Below are positions 52,423-61,014 of a stretch of DNA of 64,000 bases, piece by piece. The stretch is from Salaquimonas sp041736675 (lineage in GTDB: Bacteria > Pseudomonadota > Alphaproteobacteria > Rhizobiales > Rhizobiaceae), in assembly GCA_041736675.1 (NCBI GenBank), contig JBGSTD010000063.1, forward strand, positions 1-64,000, given 5' to 3'. The notes below the pieces were generated by a model that searched no databases, was not told the DNA's origin, and was given only the letters and a program-made list of their open reading frames with translations. The position numbers were made by a program, and so were the translations under genes. How positions within the stretch are numbered: the first letter of the stretch is position 1; the number at the start of each line of letters is the position of its first letter.

Positions 52423-53357
52423 AGGTTGCTCCGGAAGGATACCTCTGGTGGTATGTTGACGGGATCAGTTCCTGCCAACAATATTGCGTGACGGTAATCG
52501 CTTTTGTTGGATCTGTCTTTTCACCCTACTATCATTTTGCTGGGCGCACGAACCCCGAAAACCATGTTTGCATCAATGTGGCGCTTTATCCGGCGGGCAA
52601 ACATCGGTGGGCCATGACCGAGCGCGGACAAAAGGCGCTTATGCGCGAACGGGATTTTTTCCAAGTTGGACCGAGTTCCCTGCGCTGGGAAAACAACGGA
52701 CTGACGATTGATTTTGACGAAACCAGCATACCGCGTCCTCCTGCCCAATGGCTGCCGCGGCAAGTCAGGGGCCACATTCGCTTAGAACCCAGGTTTATCA
52801 ACGACATGTCCTTCAGACTGGATCGCGACGGTCTGCACCATTGGAGACCAATTGCTCCACTGGCGGAAATTTCGGTGTCTAGTGACAGTTTTCCTGGCGG
52901 CGGATGGAAGGGGGAGGGGTATATTGATACCAACCATGGCACAGTACCGCTTGAATCGACATTCAAACGATGGGACTGGTCACGTGGTACTGACCGCCAG
53001 GGTAACGCGATCATTCTCTATGATGCTGATTGTGGTGATGGCAGCCAAACCCAACTGGCTCTGCGTTTTTCAACGGACGGGCAGATGAACCATTTTCCTG
53101 TCCCTCCCGGTCAAAAACTCAAACGCGGTTTTTGGGGCGTTGAAAGGCATATCCAATGCGATCCATCTCAACAGGCGGAGATAGTAAAAGAACTGGAAGA
53201 TAGTCCGTTCTATACACGTTCCCTGATCAATAATTACCTCAATGGTGAACAACTCCTGATGATGCACGAGACATTTTCCGGAAATCGTTTTTCAAATACA
53301 CTCATCAAGTGCATGCTTCCCTTCCGCATGCCAAGACGGAGCAGATGGCCGGTTTAG
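52392..53357 (+). CDS. crtC: Carotenoid 1,2-hydratase CrtC
   Basis: CrtC (321 aa) hydrates the 1,2 double bond of neurosporene or lycopene, the first step of the methoxylated carotenoids. Features are GYLWWYVDGISSCQQYCVTV at the N-terminus, SVFSPYYHFAG, the GEGYIDTNHGTVPLESTFKR segment and the WGVERHIQCDPSQ motif near the C-terminus. The start overlaps the end of crtD, suggesting coupling. No crtA is visible, so the expected end product is of the spirilloxanthin type. Confidence 0.94.
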   Translation: MPDIRPCFDLKVAPEGYLWWYVDGISSCQQYCVTVIAFVGSVFSPYYHFAGRTNPENHVCINVALYPAGKHRWAMTERGQKALMRERDFFQVGPSSLRWENNGLTIDFDETSIPRPPAQWLPRQVRGHIRLEPRFINDMSFRLDRDGLHHWRPIAPLAEISVSSDSFPGGGWKGEGYIDTNHGTVPLESTFKRWDWSRGTDRQGNAIILYDADCGDGSQTQLALRFSTDGQMNHFPVPPGQKLKRGFWGVERHIQCDPSQQAEIVKELEDSPFYTRSLINNYLNGEQLLMMHETFSGNRFSNTLIKCMLPFRMPRRSRWPV

Positions 53358-53374
53358 AACTTACCTGCCTTTAC

Positions 53375-53530
53375 CTAGCGTAGTGTTGCCTGCTCTTTTT
53401 CTTCAAGCCTTTCGCGTTCAAGGCGTGCCGCGATATCCCGCTTCAATGTGTGCCTCTGCCAAAAGTAGAATGCGATTGCCAGCGAAAATACAAAGCCGCC
53501 TTCGATCAGCCCGAAATACTCTTCGATCAT
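53375..53530 (-). CDS. Small single-pass membrane protein after crtB, unknown function (orf51)
   Basis: A 51-codon frame starts at an ATG at 53530, one base after the crtB stop. The protein has an N-terminal acidic part, one hydrophobic stretch (GGFVFSLAIAFYFW, about residues 11-24) and a strongly charged C-terminal helix (RDIAARLERERLEEKEQATL). Close spacing to crtB and a membrane-anchor-plus-helix layout support a real gene. I recall similar short proteins beside crtB in other clusters, but have no name for it. It could be an accessory factor for the phytoene synthase/desaturase. Confidence 0.72.
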   Translation of the reverse strand: MIEEYFGLIEGGFVFSLAIAFYFWQRHTLKRDIAARLERERLEEKEQATLR

Positions 53531-53531
53531 T

Positions 53532-54662
53532 TCAGGTTCCTGCTTTCAATTGCGGGCGCCTTATCATTTTTGCGCGTCGGGTAAGTTCGATGGTTCGTTG
53601 TTGATGGCCAGCAAGTATGGAGACAAACCGGTCCACAGCCTTGTCCGATTCCGGTTCGCGGTCTTTTGTTGCCAGATCGACCAGAAATGCGATGCTAGGG
53701 TGAGGCTTTGCCCTGATGATGGTTTTCTGAAACGGCATGGATAGCAGAGCAGAAAGGCTCAAGCCAATTTTCTGGATGCCACTGGTATGGGCACGGTAAT
53801 CAATGGCGTTGTGATCGTTGCGGGCAATGGCGGCACCAATGGAGCGGTAGATTTCCGCAGCGCTCAAAATCGAATGACGGCAGTTGGAAGGCAGACCCTG
53901 GACCCCGGTGACTGCCTGTTCGTAGTATTTGTCGGCTTCAGCCAGCAATCGCTTCACCAGCAATTGTGTCCGACTGTCATGGGCTGGAGATTTGATGAAG
54001 GCTGCCCGGTCAAGCCCTGCTTCCTCAAGCCACTGCGTGGGAAGGTAGACCCTTCCGTTCCTCGCATCCTCACCAATATCACGGGCGATATTGGTGAGTT
54101 GCATGGCAAGGCCAAGTTCGGCAGCCCTCGAAAGAACGTGGAAGTCACGGCGCAACATCAACATGGTCATCATGATGCCAACACTGGAAGCGACTCGTGC
54201 CGCATATTCCAGCAGGTCATCCAGCGTGGCGTATTCACGTCCGGCTATGTCCCACTCAAAACCCTCGATTAATGCCAGCGGAATCTCCTTGGGGATGTCA
54301 TAAGCCCGGACGATCGCCGCAAAGGCCCGGTCGCATGGCAGCGCTTTTTCCAGAACGTCCGGTCGACCTAGATAAACCGCGTCAAGACGATCTCGCAGGC
54401 GCATAGCAGCCTGTTGATTGTCGGTGCTGTCATCGACGAGATCGTCTGAATTCCGGCAAAACGCGTACAACGCCCGGGCGGCAAAGCGTTGTTTTGCCGG
54501 CAGCAGCATCGACGCAGCATAGAAGGATTTTGACCCGTCGCGTATGGCATCATGGCAGGCCTTGCGATCATCAGCCGACACGCCCAGCCATGTCGGGCGC
54601 GGGTAGTCCGGCTGGTCGTCACCTTTCTTCCCTTGGGCGTTCGCTGCAAGTTCCTGCTGCAT
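53532..54662 (-). CDS. crtB: Phytoene synthase CrtB
   Basis: CrtB (376 aa) condenses two geranylgeranyl diphosphates to 15-cis-phytoene. The first metal-binding Asp motif is CRNSDDLVDD (about residues 69-78) and the second TNIARDIGEDARNGRVYLP. An N-terminal charged stretch of about 25 residues precedes the conserved HDAIRDGSKSFYAASMLLP. It lies 104 bases after crtI. The C-terminus is about 60 residues longer than in Rhodobacter-type enzymes by eye. Confidence 0.94.
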   Translation of the reverse strand: MQQELAANAQGKKGDDQPDYPRPTWLGVSADDRKACHDAIRDGSKSFYAASMLLPAKQRFAARALYAFCRNSDDLVDDSTDNQQAAMRLRDRLDAVYLGRPDVLEKALPCDRAFAAIVRAYDIPKEIPLALIEGFEWDIAGREYATLDDLLEYAARVASSVGIMMTMLMLRRDFHVLSRAAELGLAMQLTNIARDIGEDARNGRVYLPTQWLEEAGLDRAAFIKSPAHDSRTQLLVKRLLAEADKYYEQAVTGVQGLPSNCRHSILSAAEIYRSIGAAIARNDHNAIDYRAHTSGIQKIGLSLSALLSMPFQKTIIRAKPHPSIAFLVDLATKDREPESDKAVDRFVSILAGHQQRTIELTRRAKMIRRPQLKAGT

Positions 54663-54763
54663 CGGTTTCCCCGTTACTGGTTTTCCCGGAGCAAGACTGC
54701 CCGGAATTTTAACATTAATTGTGTTGCATCATGCCTCATGTTTCAAGTCTTTTTGATACTCTG

Positions 54764-54781
54764 TGTCACAAAGTGTTGACG
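54764..54781. promoter_or_regulatory. Imperfect PpsR-like site at the crtI 3' end, before crtB
   Basis: TGTCAC-N6-TTGACG misses TGT-N12-ACA by one base. It lies about 100 bases before crtB and overlaps the crtI stop, so it may be chance. Confidence 0.35.
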
Positions 54782-56328
54782 GTTCTGCGTGTTGATGTGC
54801 GGATCAGGGTTTTGGCGTCCGGTACCAGTTCTTCCAGAATTTTTGCTGATGAAATCACACCAGGCATCCCGGCACCTGGATGCGTACCGGCGCCTACCAG
54901 ATATAGATTGGCAATGTCTTCGCTGGTGTTGTGCGGTTTGAAGTAGGCAATCTGTGAAATCTTGGGCTCCAGGCCGAAGGCGGCGCCTTTTACCGACAAT
55001 AATTCATCATGGAAATAATGCGGGGTAATGACCTTCGAGGCAACAATCGAGTCGCAAAGACCTGGCATGATGGTGGCATCCAGAAACTGCTCGATTTTTT
55101 TCCTGTATGGTTCGCTGACAGTCGGCCAGTCTACATTGCCATCCAGATTGGGTACTGGACTGAGTACATAAAAGGCGTCACAACCCGGTGGCGCAATACC
55201 GGTATCGGTTTTAGTGGGACGATGGAGATAGAGGCTGAAATCTTCGGCCAGTATTTTCCGGTCAAAAATGTCAGTTAGCAACCCCTTGTAGCGCGGACCC
55301 ATCATGATGGTGTGGTGCTCGATGTCTTCAAACCGGTGGTTGGTTCCGAAATACCAGACAATCAGGCTCATGGAATAATCGCCCCGGTCTATCCTTTTAT
55401 CGGTCCAGCGCTTTCGATGGCTGGAGGATATGAGGTGCTTGTAAGTCCAGGCACTGTCGGCGTTTGAAACAACAATATCAGCGTCGATGGTTTCTCCCGA
55501 TTTAAGCGTGACACCTTTTGCAACGCCGTTCTCGATGTCAATTGCGGCAACCTCGCTGTTCAGCCTGATGATATTGCCCTGACCCACAATGAGGTCGGCC
55601 AGACCCTGCACCAGACTGTGGGTTCCGCCCATGGCATAGTGGACACCCCAGCGCCGCTCCAGATAGGATATCAGCGTGAAAATCGAATTGGCACGAAACG
55701 GGTTCCCTCCGAGAAAAAGCGGATGGAAGCTAAGGGCAATCCGCAATTTTTCATTTTTCACGAACTTGGATGCGGACTGATAGGTGGAACGGTCAGCCCG
55801 TCGCATGATCAGGTCGGGCAGGGATCTGATCATCGCGGAAAACCGGTTGAATGCCCGGCCGGTCAAGCGCTCAAATCCGGCCTCATAACATTTTCTGCTT
55901 TCGGTGATGAAGCGTTTGTAGCCTGCGACATCGCCGGGTGAAAGGCGCCCTACTTCGGCAAGCATTTGTTTCTCGTCGCTATAGGTGTTGAAAGTTTCAC
56001 CATCTGCAAAGCGGATCTGATAGCATGGCGTCAGGGCGCGAAGATCAATGTGATCAGACATCCGCTTTCCGCAGAGCGTCCACAATTCCTCGAACAGAAA
56101 CGGCGCAGTAACGATGGTCGGACCGGCATCGAAGGTGAAGCCATTGATCTTAAAAACGCCAGCCCGTCCACCAGGAATCATCTGCTTTTCGACTACCGTG
56201 ACCCGATAGCCTTTTGCCCCAAGGCGGATCGCAGCGGCGAGACCGCCAAATCCTGAACCTATGACTACGGCATGCGGCCGCGTGTCAGTTTTGATACCTA
56301 TTTTTCTATTCATTGACGGTGCGTTCAT
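54766..56328 (-). CDS. crtI: Phytoene desaturase CrtI
   Basis: CrtI (520 aa) is the FAD-dependent desaturase that converts phytoene to neurosporene or lycopene. The dinucleotide fold starts with AVVIGSGFGGLAAAIRLGAK, then VTVVEKQMIPGGRAGVFKI, and the C-terminal motif is LYLVGAGTHPGAGMPGVISS. Whether it makes three or four desaturations cannot be read by eye. Its start overlaps the bchO stop by four bases, so it is co-translated with bchIDO. Confidence 0.96.
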   Translation of the reverse strand: MNAPSMNRKIGIKTDTRPHAVVIGSGFGGLAAAIRLGAKGYRVTVVEKQMIPGGRAGVFKINGFTFDAGPTIVTAPFLFEELWTLCGKRMSDHIDLRALTPCYQIRFADGETFNTYSDEKQMLAEVGRLSPGDVAGYKRFITESRKCYEAGFERLTGRAFNRFSAMIRSLPDLIMRRADRSTYQSASKFVKNEKLRIALSFHPLFLGGNPFRANSIFTLISYLERRWGVHYAMGGTHSLVQGLADLIVGQGNIIRLNSEVAAIDIENGVAKGVTLKSGETIDADIVVSNADSAWTYKHLISSSHRKRWTDKRIDRGDYSMSLIVWYFGTNHRFEDIEHHTIMMGPRYKGLLTDIFDRKILAEDFSLYLHRPTKTDTGIAPPGCDAFYVLSPVPNLDGNVDWPTVSEPYRKKIEQFLDATIMPGLCDSIVASKVITPHYFHDELLSVKGAAFGLEPKISQIAYFKPHNTSEDIANLYLVGAGTHPGAGMPGVISSAKILEELVPDAKTLIRTSTRRTVNTL

Positions 56329-57239
56329 CCCGTTCCACCGAGCGTTATTCCGGGGCGGAATTGTGCTGCTTCATCAAGCACAATCCTGCATATGTCGTTG
56401 CTATGGATCTCATGCAGCAAATGCCCGCCATCTTTCATTTCGATCAATTTGCTTCCGGGCGTCTTTCTGACAGCGGCCTCACTGTCAGAAGGAGGGACCA
56501 GTTTGTCGTCTTTTGAAACAATCAGGGTAAGGGCGCACTGCAGTTTCGGCAAACGCTGATCAAGGGTCTCCAGGTTCCAGCTGGCCATCATTCCCATTGC
56601 CCCGCGCACGTGATCGGGATACCCCATCAACATGGAGTACGCATCATGGCCGGTCTTGTCGATTTTTGGACCTGCGGTTGCAATCAGGTTGCGACCAAAG
56701 GAAGATCGGCGCGAAGTGATCGAAAAAATTCTCGAGGTCAACGGATTTGCGAAAAGCAGCTTCGCCATGGGTGACAGAAGGGCATTACCTTTTATGGGGC
56801 GCAATGCGGCATTTACCCCAAAAATGTGTCTGGGAGTCAGCTTACCCTGAAGTGTGCACTCAATGGCAATGGCCGCTCCGGCTGAATGACCAAGCATTAT
56901 ATCCGGCTTGAAACCGATTGCCCCAAGCAGGGAAGTGACGGAATTGCACATTCCGTTCAATGATAAATCGGTTGGCCCCCTGTGTGTTGTAAAGCCATGG
57001 CCCGGCAGGTCGAAGCAGACAACGTGCAGCTTTTCAGCCAGGCAGTGCATCATATCCCGGAAAGAATGGGTTGCCGCACCGGTTCCATGGATCAGCAGGA
57101 TACGCTCGGGATTACCGCTGCCCATTTCCTGTATATGCCAGTTCAACCCGTGGACATTGACGAAACGGCTTGCGGAACGGTTAGGCCAGTTCCTGCCGTC
57201 CGTTTCCCAGTCTGGTCGTGAGTTTTTGGCACGGATCAC
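56325..57239 (-). CDS. bchO: BchO, alpha/beta-hydrolase linked to magnesium chelatase
   Basis: BchO (304 aa) is an alpha/beta-hydrolase conserved next to bchI and bchD and considered a magnesium-chelatase-associated protein; its reaction is unknown. The oxyanion segment is ILLIHGTGAATHSFRDMMHC, the nucleophile elbow GHSAGAAIAIE and the catalytic His is near DGGHLLHEIHSNDI. The start overlaps bchD and the end overlaps crtI, each by four bases. Confidence 0.94.
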   Translation of the reverse strand: MIRAKNSRPDWETDGRNWPNRSASRFVNVHGLNWHIQEMGSGNPERILLIHGTGAATHSFRDMMHCLAEKLHVVCFDLPGHGFTTHRGPTDLSLNGMCNSVTSLLGAIGFKPDIMLGHSAGAAIAIECTLQGKLTPRHIFGVNAALRPIKGNALLSPMAKLLFANPLTSRIFSITSRRSSFGRNLIATAGPKIDKTGHDAYSMLMGYPDHVRGAMGMMASWNLETLDQRLPKLQCALTLIVSKDDKLVPPSDSEAAVRKTPGSKLIEMKDGGHLLHEIHSNDICRIVLDEAAQFRPGITLGGTG

Positions 57240-59092
57240 GTCTTGCTGTTCTCCATGTGACGGTTGACGAGTTGGGACATGTTTGTGGCATTCGCATTGG
57301 GTAACGCGCAGTATTCAGCTCCCATGGTATTTGCCAATTCAACAACTGCCTGCCTAGGTCTCCTCGCCACATCAATGCAGATTGATTTTATTCCCGCCAT
57401 GGAGATCTGCCGGGCAAGGATGTCGGTGTCCTGCGCGGCCGTTTTTCGGTTTGGCTGACCGCCAAGGTCGATATTGCCGCTGCCATCGGTCAACAGGACA
57501 ATGACTGGTGTATAGCCTTTGCGCCGCACATTAAGAGCGGTTTGAAAGGCGAGTTTCATGGCCGATGCAAGGGGAGTGGGGCCGCCGCCAGCCATTTCCG
57601 ACAAAGCCCGTTTTGCCCGTACCAGAGAACGGGTGGGTTCAAGAGTGATTTCAGCAGCGACATCCCGGAAGGTAATCAGCGAGACTTCATCCCTTCTGAT
57701 ATAGCAGTTTGCGAGCAACAGTTCGATCGCTCCCTTGGTTTCCCCAAGGCGCTCAAGGGCAGTCGAGCCGGACGCATCCACCACGAAAATTGCAGCTGAG
57801 CGGGTCGCATGCTTGTAGCGTTTGTAACGGAAATCCGAGGTGAAAATGGACAGGCGGCGCGTAGTGCCGGTGTCCGCTACGACTGCTTTATTCTTGCGCA
57901 GGTTTTGCCAGGGTGCGGCGGTCCGAATGGTCGCGGCAATGTCAGGCCGCGCATCAGGATAGGGGGGGATATTGACCATGCCGAGGGGGCGGCCCCTTCG
58001 CGCACCTGATTTTGCCATACCGGATTTTCCGCTTGAAGCGCGGCTGTCCCTTGTTGTCGCAGCAGTTGCCATGTTCAACCCGGAAAGGTCGGAGGCTTTT
58101 TGTTTTTCGACCGCCATGTCCAGCAACTGCTGCAGGTCCAGTTGGTTTTTGCTGTCTTCGTCGTCCGGGCCACGCTTGTCAGGCTCCTGCCTGTCTTTTT
58201 CGGACTGTGGCTGGAGGCTGTCTTGAACCGGGTCATCGCTGGAAGATTTGCTCGCGGGATCATTGTTTTCTTCTGCCTGCTCGATAAGTTGCGGCAGGAA
58301 GCCAAGGCAGAGTGCAATCGCGGTGGCAGCATGGGAGGCTTCGACGGTTTTTTTCCCGTCCAGGGCGGCGACGGTTTTTGCGACAGTCACCAGATGTAGG
58401 AGTGCGCGCATCGAATTTCCCGGAAATGCGCCTGTCAAGGTTGCGAAAAGCTCGAGTGTTTGCGGAGAAACCTCTGCGTCCTCGCACATGCTCCAATGCG
58501 TAATGTTCGGCTCTTCAGGGGGGATTGCTGTGTGGTGCCAGGCAACTTCATTGAGATCAACTACCAGCCCCAGCCTGTCGTTGAGAGCAGGCGGGATCGT
58601 CTCGCTGCTGTCCAGTCCCTCGTCAATGGCAATCACTGTAAACCGTGCCGGTTGTGTTCCAGCGCCTGCGTACATGTTCGCGCATTGGCCGGTATCCATG
58701 GATCGCGAAATGATCGCAGCTGTTGATGCTTCCAGCTTCTCGGCCAGTGCAATGACCAGCGTTCCTTCATTCACCTGATGAAGAACACCGTTTTCGCAGA
58801 CCGGGTATCCGGCCTTTGCAGTTGCGGAAATGTCCAGACCACCGCAAAGGCGGGATGATGAGATTTGCGGGTTGATCCGGATCCATTTTTTTTCCATGCC
58901 GCTCAAGTGTTGCAGATGGCTTAAAAACGCGTTGCGCACGGGGCTTGCCCTGCAGCGCAAATGAATGCCGCCGATGCGGGAGCCTGCCACTGCCAGTATT
59001 TTGGCGCTCAAAAGTGCCTTGTCCCAGGCCGTCTGGCTTCGGAGGATCAATGCCTCCATATCTTCATCATGTTTGGATAGAGCGTCAGCCAT
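57236..59092 (-). CDS. bchD: Magnesium chelatase subunit D
   Basis: BchD (618 aa) forms the AAA+ motor of Mg-chelatase with BchI. It has an N-terminal AAA-like half without a functional Walker A, an acidic/proline-rich linker (SSDDPVQDSLQPQSEKDRQE) and a C-terminal von Willebrand A domain. The metal-binding MIDAS DxSxS is seen in FVVDASGSTALERLGETKGA. I chose the ATG at 59092, which overlaps the bchI stop by eight bases; the frame is open to 59188. Confidence 0.95.
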   Translation of the reverse strand: MADALSKHDEDMEALILRSQTAWDKALLSAKILAVAGSRIGGIHLRCRASPVRNAFLSHLQHLSGMEKKWIRINPQISSSRLCGGLDISATAKAGYPVCENGVLHQVNEGTLVIALAEKLEASTAAIISRSMDTGQCANMYAGAGTQPARFTVIAIDEGLDSSETIPPALNDRLGLVVDLNEVAWHHTAIPPEEPNITHWSMCEDAEVSPQTLELFATLTGAFPGNSMRALLHLVTVAKTVAALDGKKTVEASHAATAIALCLGFLPQLIEQAEENNDPASKSSSDDPVQDSLQPQSEKDRQEPDKRGPDDEDSKNQLDLQQLLDMAVEKQKASDLSGLNMATAATTRDSRASSGKSGMAKSGARRGRPLGMVNIPPYPDARPDIAATIRTAAPWQNLRKNKAVVADTGTTRRLSIFTSDFRYKRYKHATRSAAIFVVDASGSTALERLGETKGAIELLLANCYIRRDEVSLITFRDVAAEITLEPTRSLVRAKRALSEMAGGGPTPLASAMKLAFQTALNVRRKGYTPVIVLLTDGSGNIDLGGQPNRKTAAQDTDILARQISMAGIKSICIDVARRPRQAVVELANTMGAEYCALPNANATNMSQLVNRHMENSKT

Positions 59093-60110
59093 GGCCCAGT
59101 TCACCCAGCGCTTTTTCAATGCGCACTGTACTGCCGGCTTCTTCCAGGGGATCCCGGCGGAGGCGATGGCGCAAAGCCATTGAAGCAACGGAGACTATAT
59201 CCTCGAGTGTGATTTTCCTTCTGCCGCCAAGAGCTGCAGATGCTCTGGCCGACCGCATTAAAGTGAGTTCACCCCGAAGGCCATCGATGCCCAGATGCAG
59301 GCAAATCCTTGATATTTTTTCCAGCAGATTGTCGGGCATTTCCATTGTCGGCATTAGTCGTTTGGCAGCATTTATCCTGCTGCGAATTCCTGCGTCGCGT
59401 TTTTTCCACTGTTCCACAAACGCATCCTGGTCCCTTTCAAATGCGTCGCGCCGCCTTAGGACTTCCACGCGTTCGCCAATATCCTTTGGAGAACCGACTT
59501 CGACAGACAGCCCGAATCGATCGAGCAATTGCGGACGCAGGTCGCCTTCCTCCGGATTTCCGCTTCCGACCAGGACAAAGCGGGCAGGATGGCGAATACT
59601 CAATCCTTCACGCTCAACAACATTCACACCCGAAGCTGCAACATCCAGCAGCAAGTCCACCATGTGGTCTTCCAGCAGATTGACCTCGTCGATATACAGA
59701 AAGCCGCGATGTGCCTTTGCCAGCAGGCCCGGTTCGAAAGCCTTTTCTCCTGACAGTAATGCTTTCTCGAGGTCGAGGGCTCCACAGACGCGATCCTCTG
59801 TTGTGCCCAGTGGCAAGTCGACGATTGGGGTAACCATCTGCGTCTTTTCGGGGAGTTTCAAGCCTTTTCCGACATTGCAAACCGGGCAACACGCAGCCGG
59901 TTTATCCGGCTCGCAGTTGAAACGACACCCCTTGCGCACCTCGATCTTCGGCAGGAGTTCCGCCAGTCCGCGCACGGCAGTTGATTTTCCTGTACCGCGG
60001 TCCCCAAAGACCAATACTCCGCCAAGGGACGGATCTACGGCTGCCAGTAAAAGCGCCCGCTTCATTTCGTCCTGGCCGACAATCGCTGAAAACGGAAAAG
60101 GTTTGGACAT
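59085..60110 (-). CDS. bchI: Magnesium chelatase ATPase subunit I
   Basis: BchI (341 aa) is the AAA+ ATPase of Mg-chelatase. Walker A is FGDRGTGKSTAVRGLAELLP (about residues 35-54) and Walker B is GFLYIDEVNLLEDHMVDLLL. Sensor/Arg-finger-like segments RFVLVGSGNPEEGDLRPQLL and the C-terminal lid follow. I chose the ATG at 60110, giving SKPFPFSAIVGQDEMKRALL as the family start; the frame is open to 60161. A PpsR-like site lies 19 bases upstream. Confidence 0.96.
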   Translation of the reverse strand: MSKPFPFSAIVGQDEMKRALLLAAVDPSLGGVLVFGDRGTGKSTAVRGLAELLPKIEVRKGCRFNCEPDKPAACCPVCNVGKGLKLPEKTQMVTPIVDLPLGTTEDRVCGALDLEKALLSGEKAFEPGLLAKAHRGFLYIDEVNLLEDHMVDLLLDVAASGVNVVEREGLSIRHPARFVLVGSGNPEEGDLRPQLLDRFGLSVEVGSPKDIGERVEVLRRRDAFERDQDAFVEQWKKRDAGIRSRINAAKRLMPTMEMPDNLLEKISRICLHLGIDGLRGELTLMRSARASAALGGRRKITLEDIVSVASMALRHRLRRDPLEEAGSTVRIEKALGELGHG

Positions 60111-60128
60111 GGATATTATCGCCGGGTG

Positions 60129-60146
60129 TGTAAAATAGTTGTTACA
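60129..60146. promoter_or_regulatory. PpsR/CrtJ-type site between bchI and cycA
   Basis: TGTAAA-N6-GTTACA is a full TGT-N12-ACA match just upstream of bchI in the divergent bchI/cycA region. Its distance to cycA is 184 bases, so the main target should be the bchIDO-crtIB unit. Confidence 0.75.
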
Positions 60147-60329
60147 TATTGATCCTGACATTGGTACAGATGATTGGCAAATTCAATCGCCAATTGGAAA
60201 ATGTGTCGTCGAATTGTCGAATTGTTCAGCCAGACGCGTTGGACAGTGGAACGTTGTACCCTAGTTACCAGTCTATGCTGCTGCAGAAAATTAGCACAGC
60301 CAGTGTCATCCAAAGGAGGATTATTCCAA

Positions 60330-60767
60330 ATGTTCAAATCAGTATTGCCAGGCGTTTTTGCCGGGTTCTCCTTCCTCGTGTTTGCGGTCAACAGCGCATC
60401 CGCCTTGGATGGAGACGTTGAAGCAGGGGCTACTGTCTTCAAGAAATGTCAGTCTTGCCACGTGGCAGATGAAGCGAAAAACAAAGTGGGCCCGAGCCTT
60501 CAAAACTTGTTTGGCCGCCAGCCCGGAACGGCTGCAGAGTTCAAATATTCCAAGGCCATGGTGGAATTTGGCGAAGGAAAGGTCTGGAGTGAGGAACTCC
60601 TGATGGAATATCTTCCTGCACCAAAAGAACTGGTCAAAGGTACCAAGATGGCATTTGTCGGCCTGAAAAAGGAAGAAGATGTGGTCAATATCATCGCTTA
60701 TCTGAAGCAGTTCAGCCCTGATGCGTCAGAGGCACCCGCTGAAGGTGCGACACCAACGGCCAACTGA
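60330..60767 (+). CDS. cycA: Cytochrome c2-type soluble cytochrome c
   Basis: This is a periplasmic class I c-type cytochrome (145-aa precursor). A signal peptide (LPGVFAGFSFLVFAVNSASA) precedes the mature chain, whose haem motif is KKCQSCHVADEAKNKVGPSL. The axial Met is probably in VKGTKMAFVGLKKEEDVVNI and the C-terminal helix is IIAYLKQFSPD. The acidic tail DASEAPAEGATPTAN is unusual in length. GGAGGA lies upstream. It probably shuttles electrons from the cytochrome bc1 complex to PufC, as its cluster position suggests. Gene symbol by analogy with cytochrome c2. Confidence 0.87.
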   Translation: MFKSVLPGVFAGFSFLVFAVNSASALDGDVEAGATVFKKCQSCHVADEAKNKVGPSLQNLFGRQPGTAAEFKYSKAMVEFGEGKVWSEELLMEYLPAPKELVKGTKMAFVGLKKEEDVVNIIAYLKQFSPDASEAPAEGATPTAN

Positions 60768-60829
60768 CCGACTGGCATTGTTTAACAGGCCTGTCATTGA
60801 TCCGTTAGGCCCACATCGTAAATTTTGGA

Positions 60830-60866
60830 ATCGCCCGCTATCTGATGATGGAGGGCGATTTTTTAG
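60830..60866 (+). terminator. Terminator of cycA
   Basis: ATCGCCC pairs with GGGCGAT around a 16-base loop, followed by six T's. It isolates cycA from the dxs promoter region. Confidence 0.8.
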
Positions 60867-60867
60867 T

Positions 60868-60910
60868 TGTAAAATTTCCTTTACAACAATTGTGTAAAAA
60901 ATAGTTTACA
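60868..60910. promoter_or_regulatory. Two PpsR/CrtJ-type sites upstream of dxs
   Basis: TGTAAA-N6-TTTACA occurs twice (60868-60885 and 60893-60910), both full TGT-N12-ACA matches with starts 25 bp apart, about 105 bases before dxs. This arrangement resembles that before crtE/crtD. Confidence 0.85.
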
Positions 60911-61014
60911 TTTTTGATTTTTGAATCGACAATGAATTTAAGCAGTTCGTTGTCAATTGGGCCGCATGGCTCATGAGGACCAAATCCGGGCAATGATTGC
61001 GGGAGGAGGTTGGA

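Noticed and set aside
58945..60138. A 397-codon plus-strand open frame.
   Set aside because: It is antisense to bchI and the start of bchD, is Ser/Arg-rich and low in sense-like composition; the minus-strand proteins have clear AAA+ motifs.
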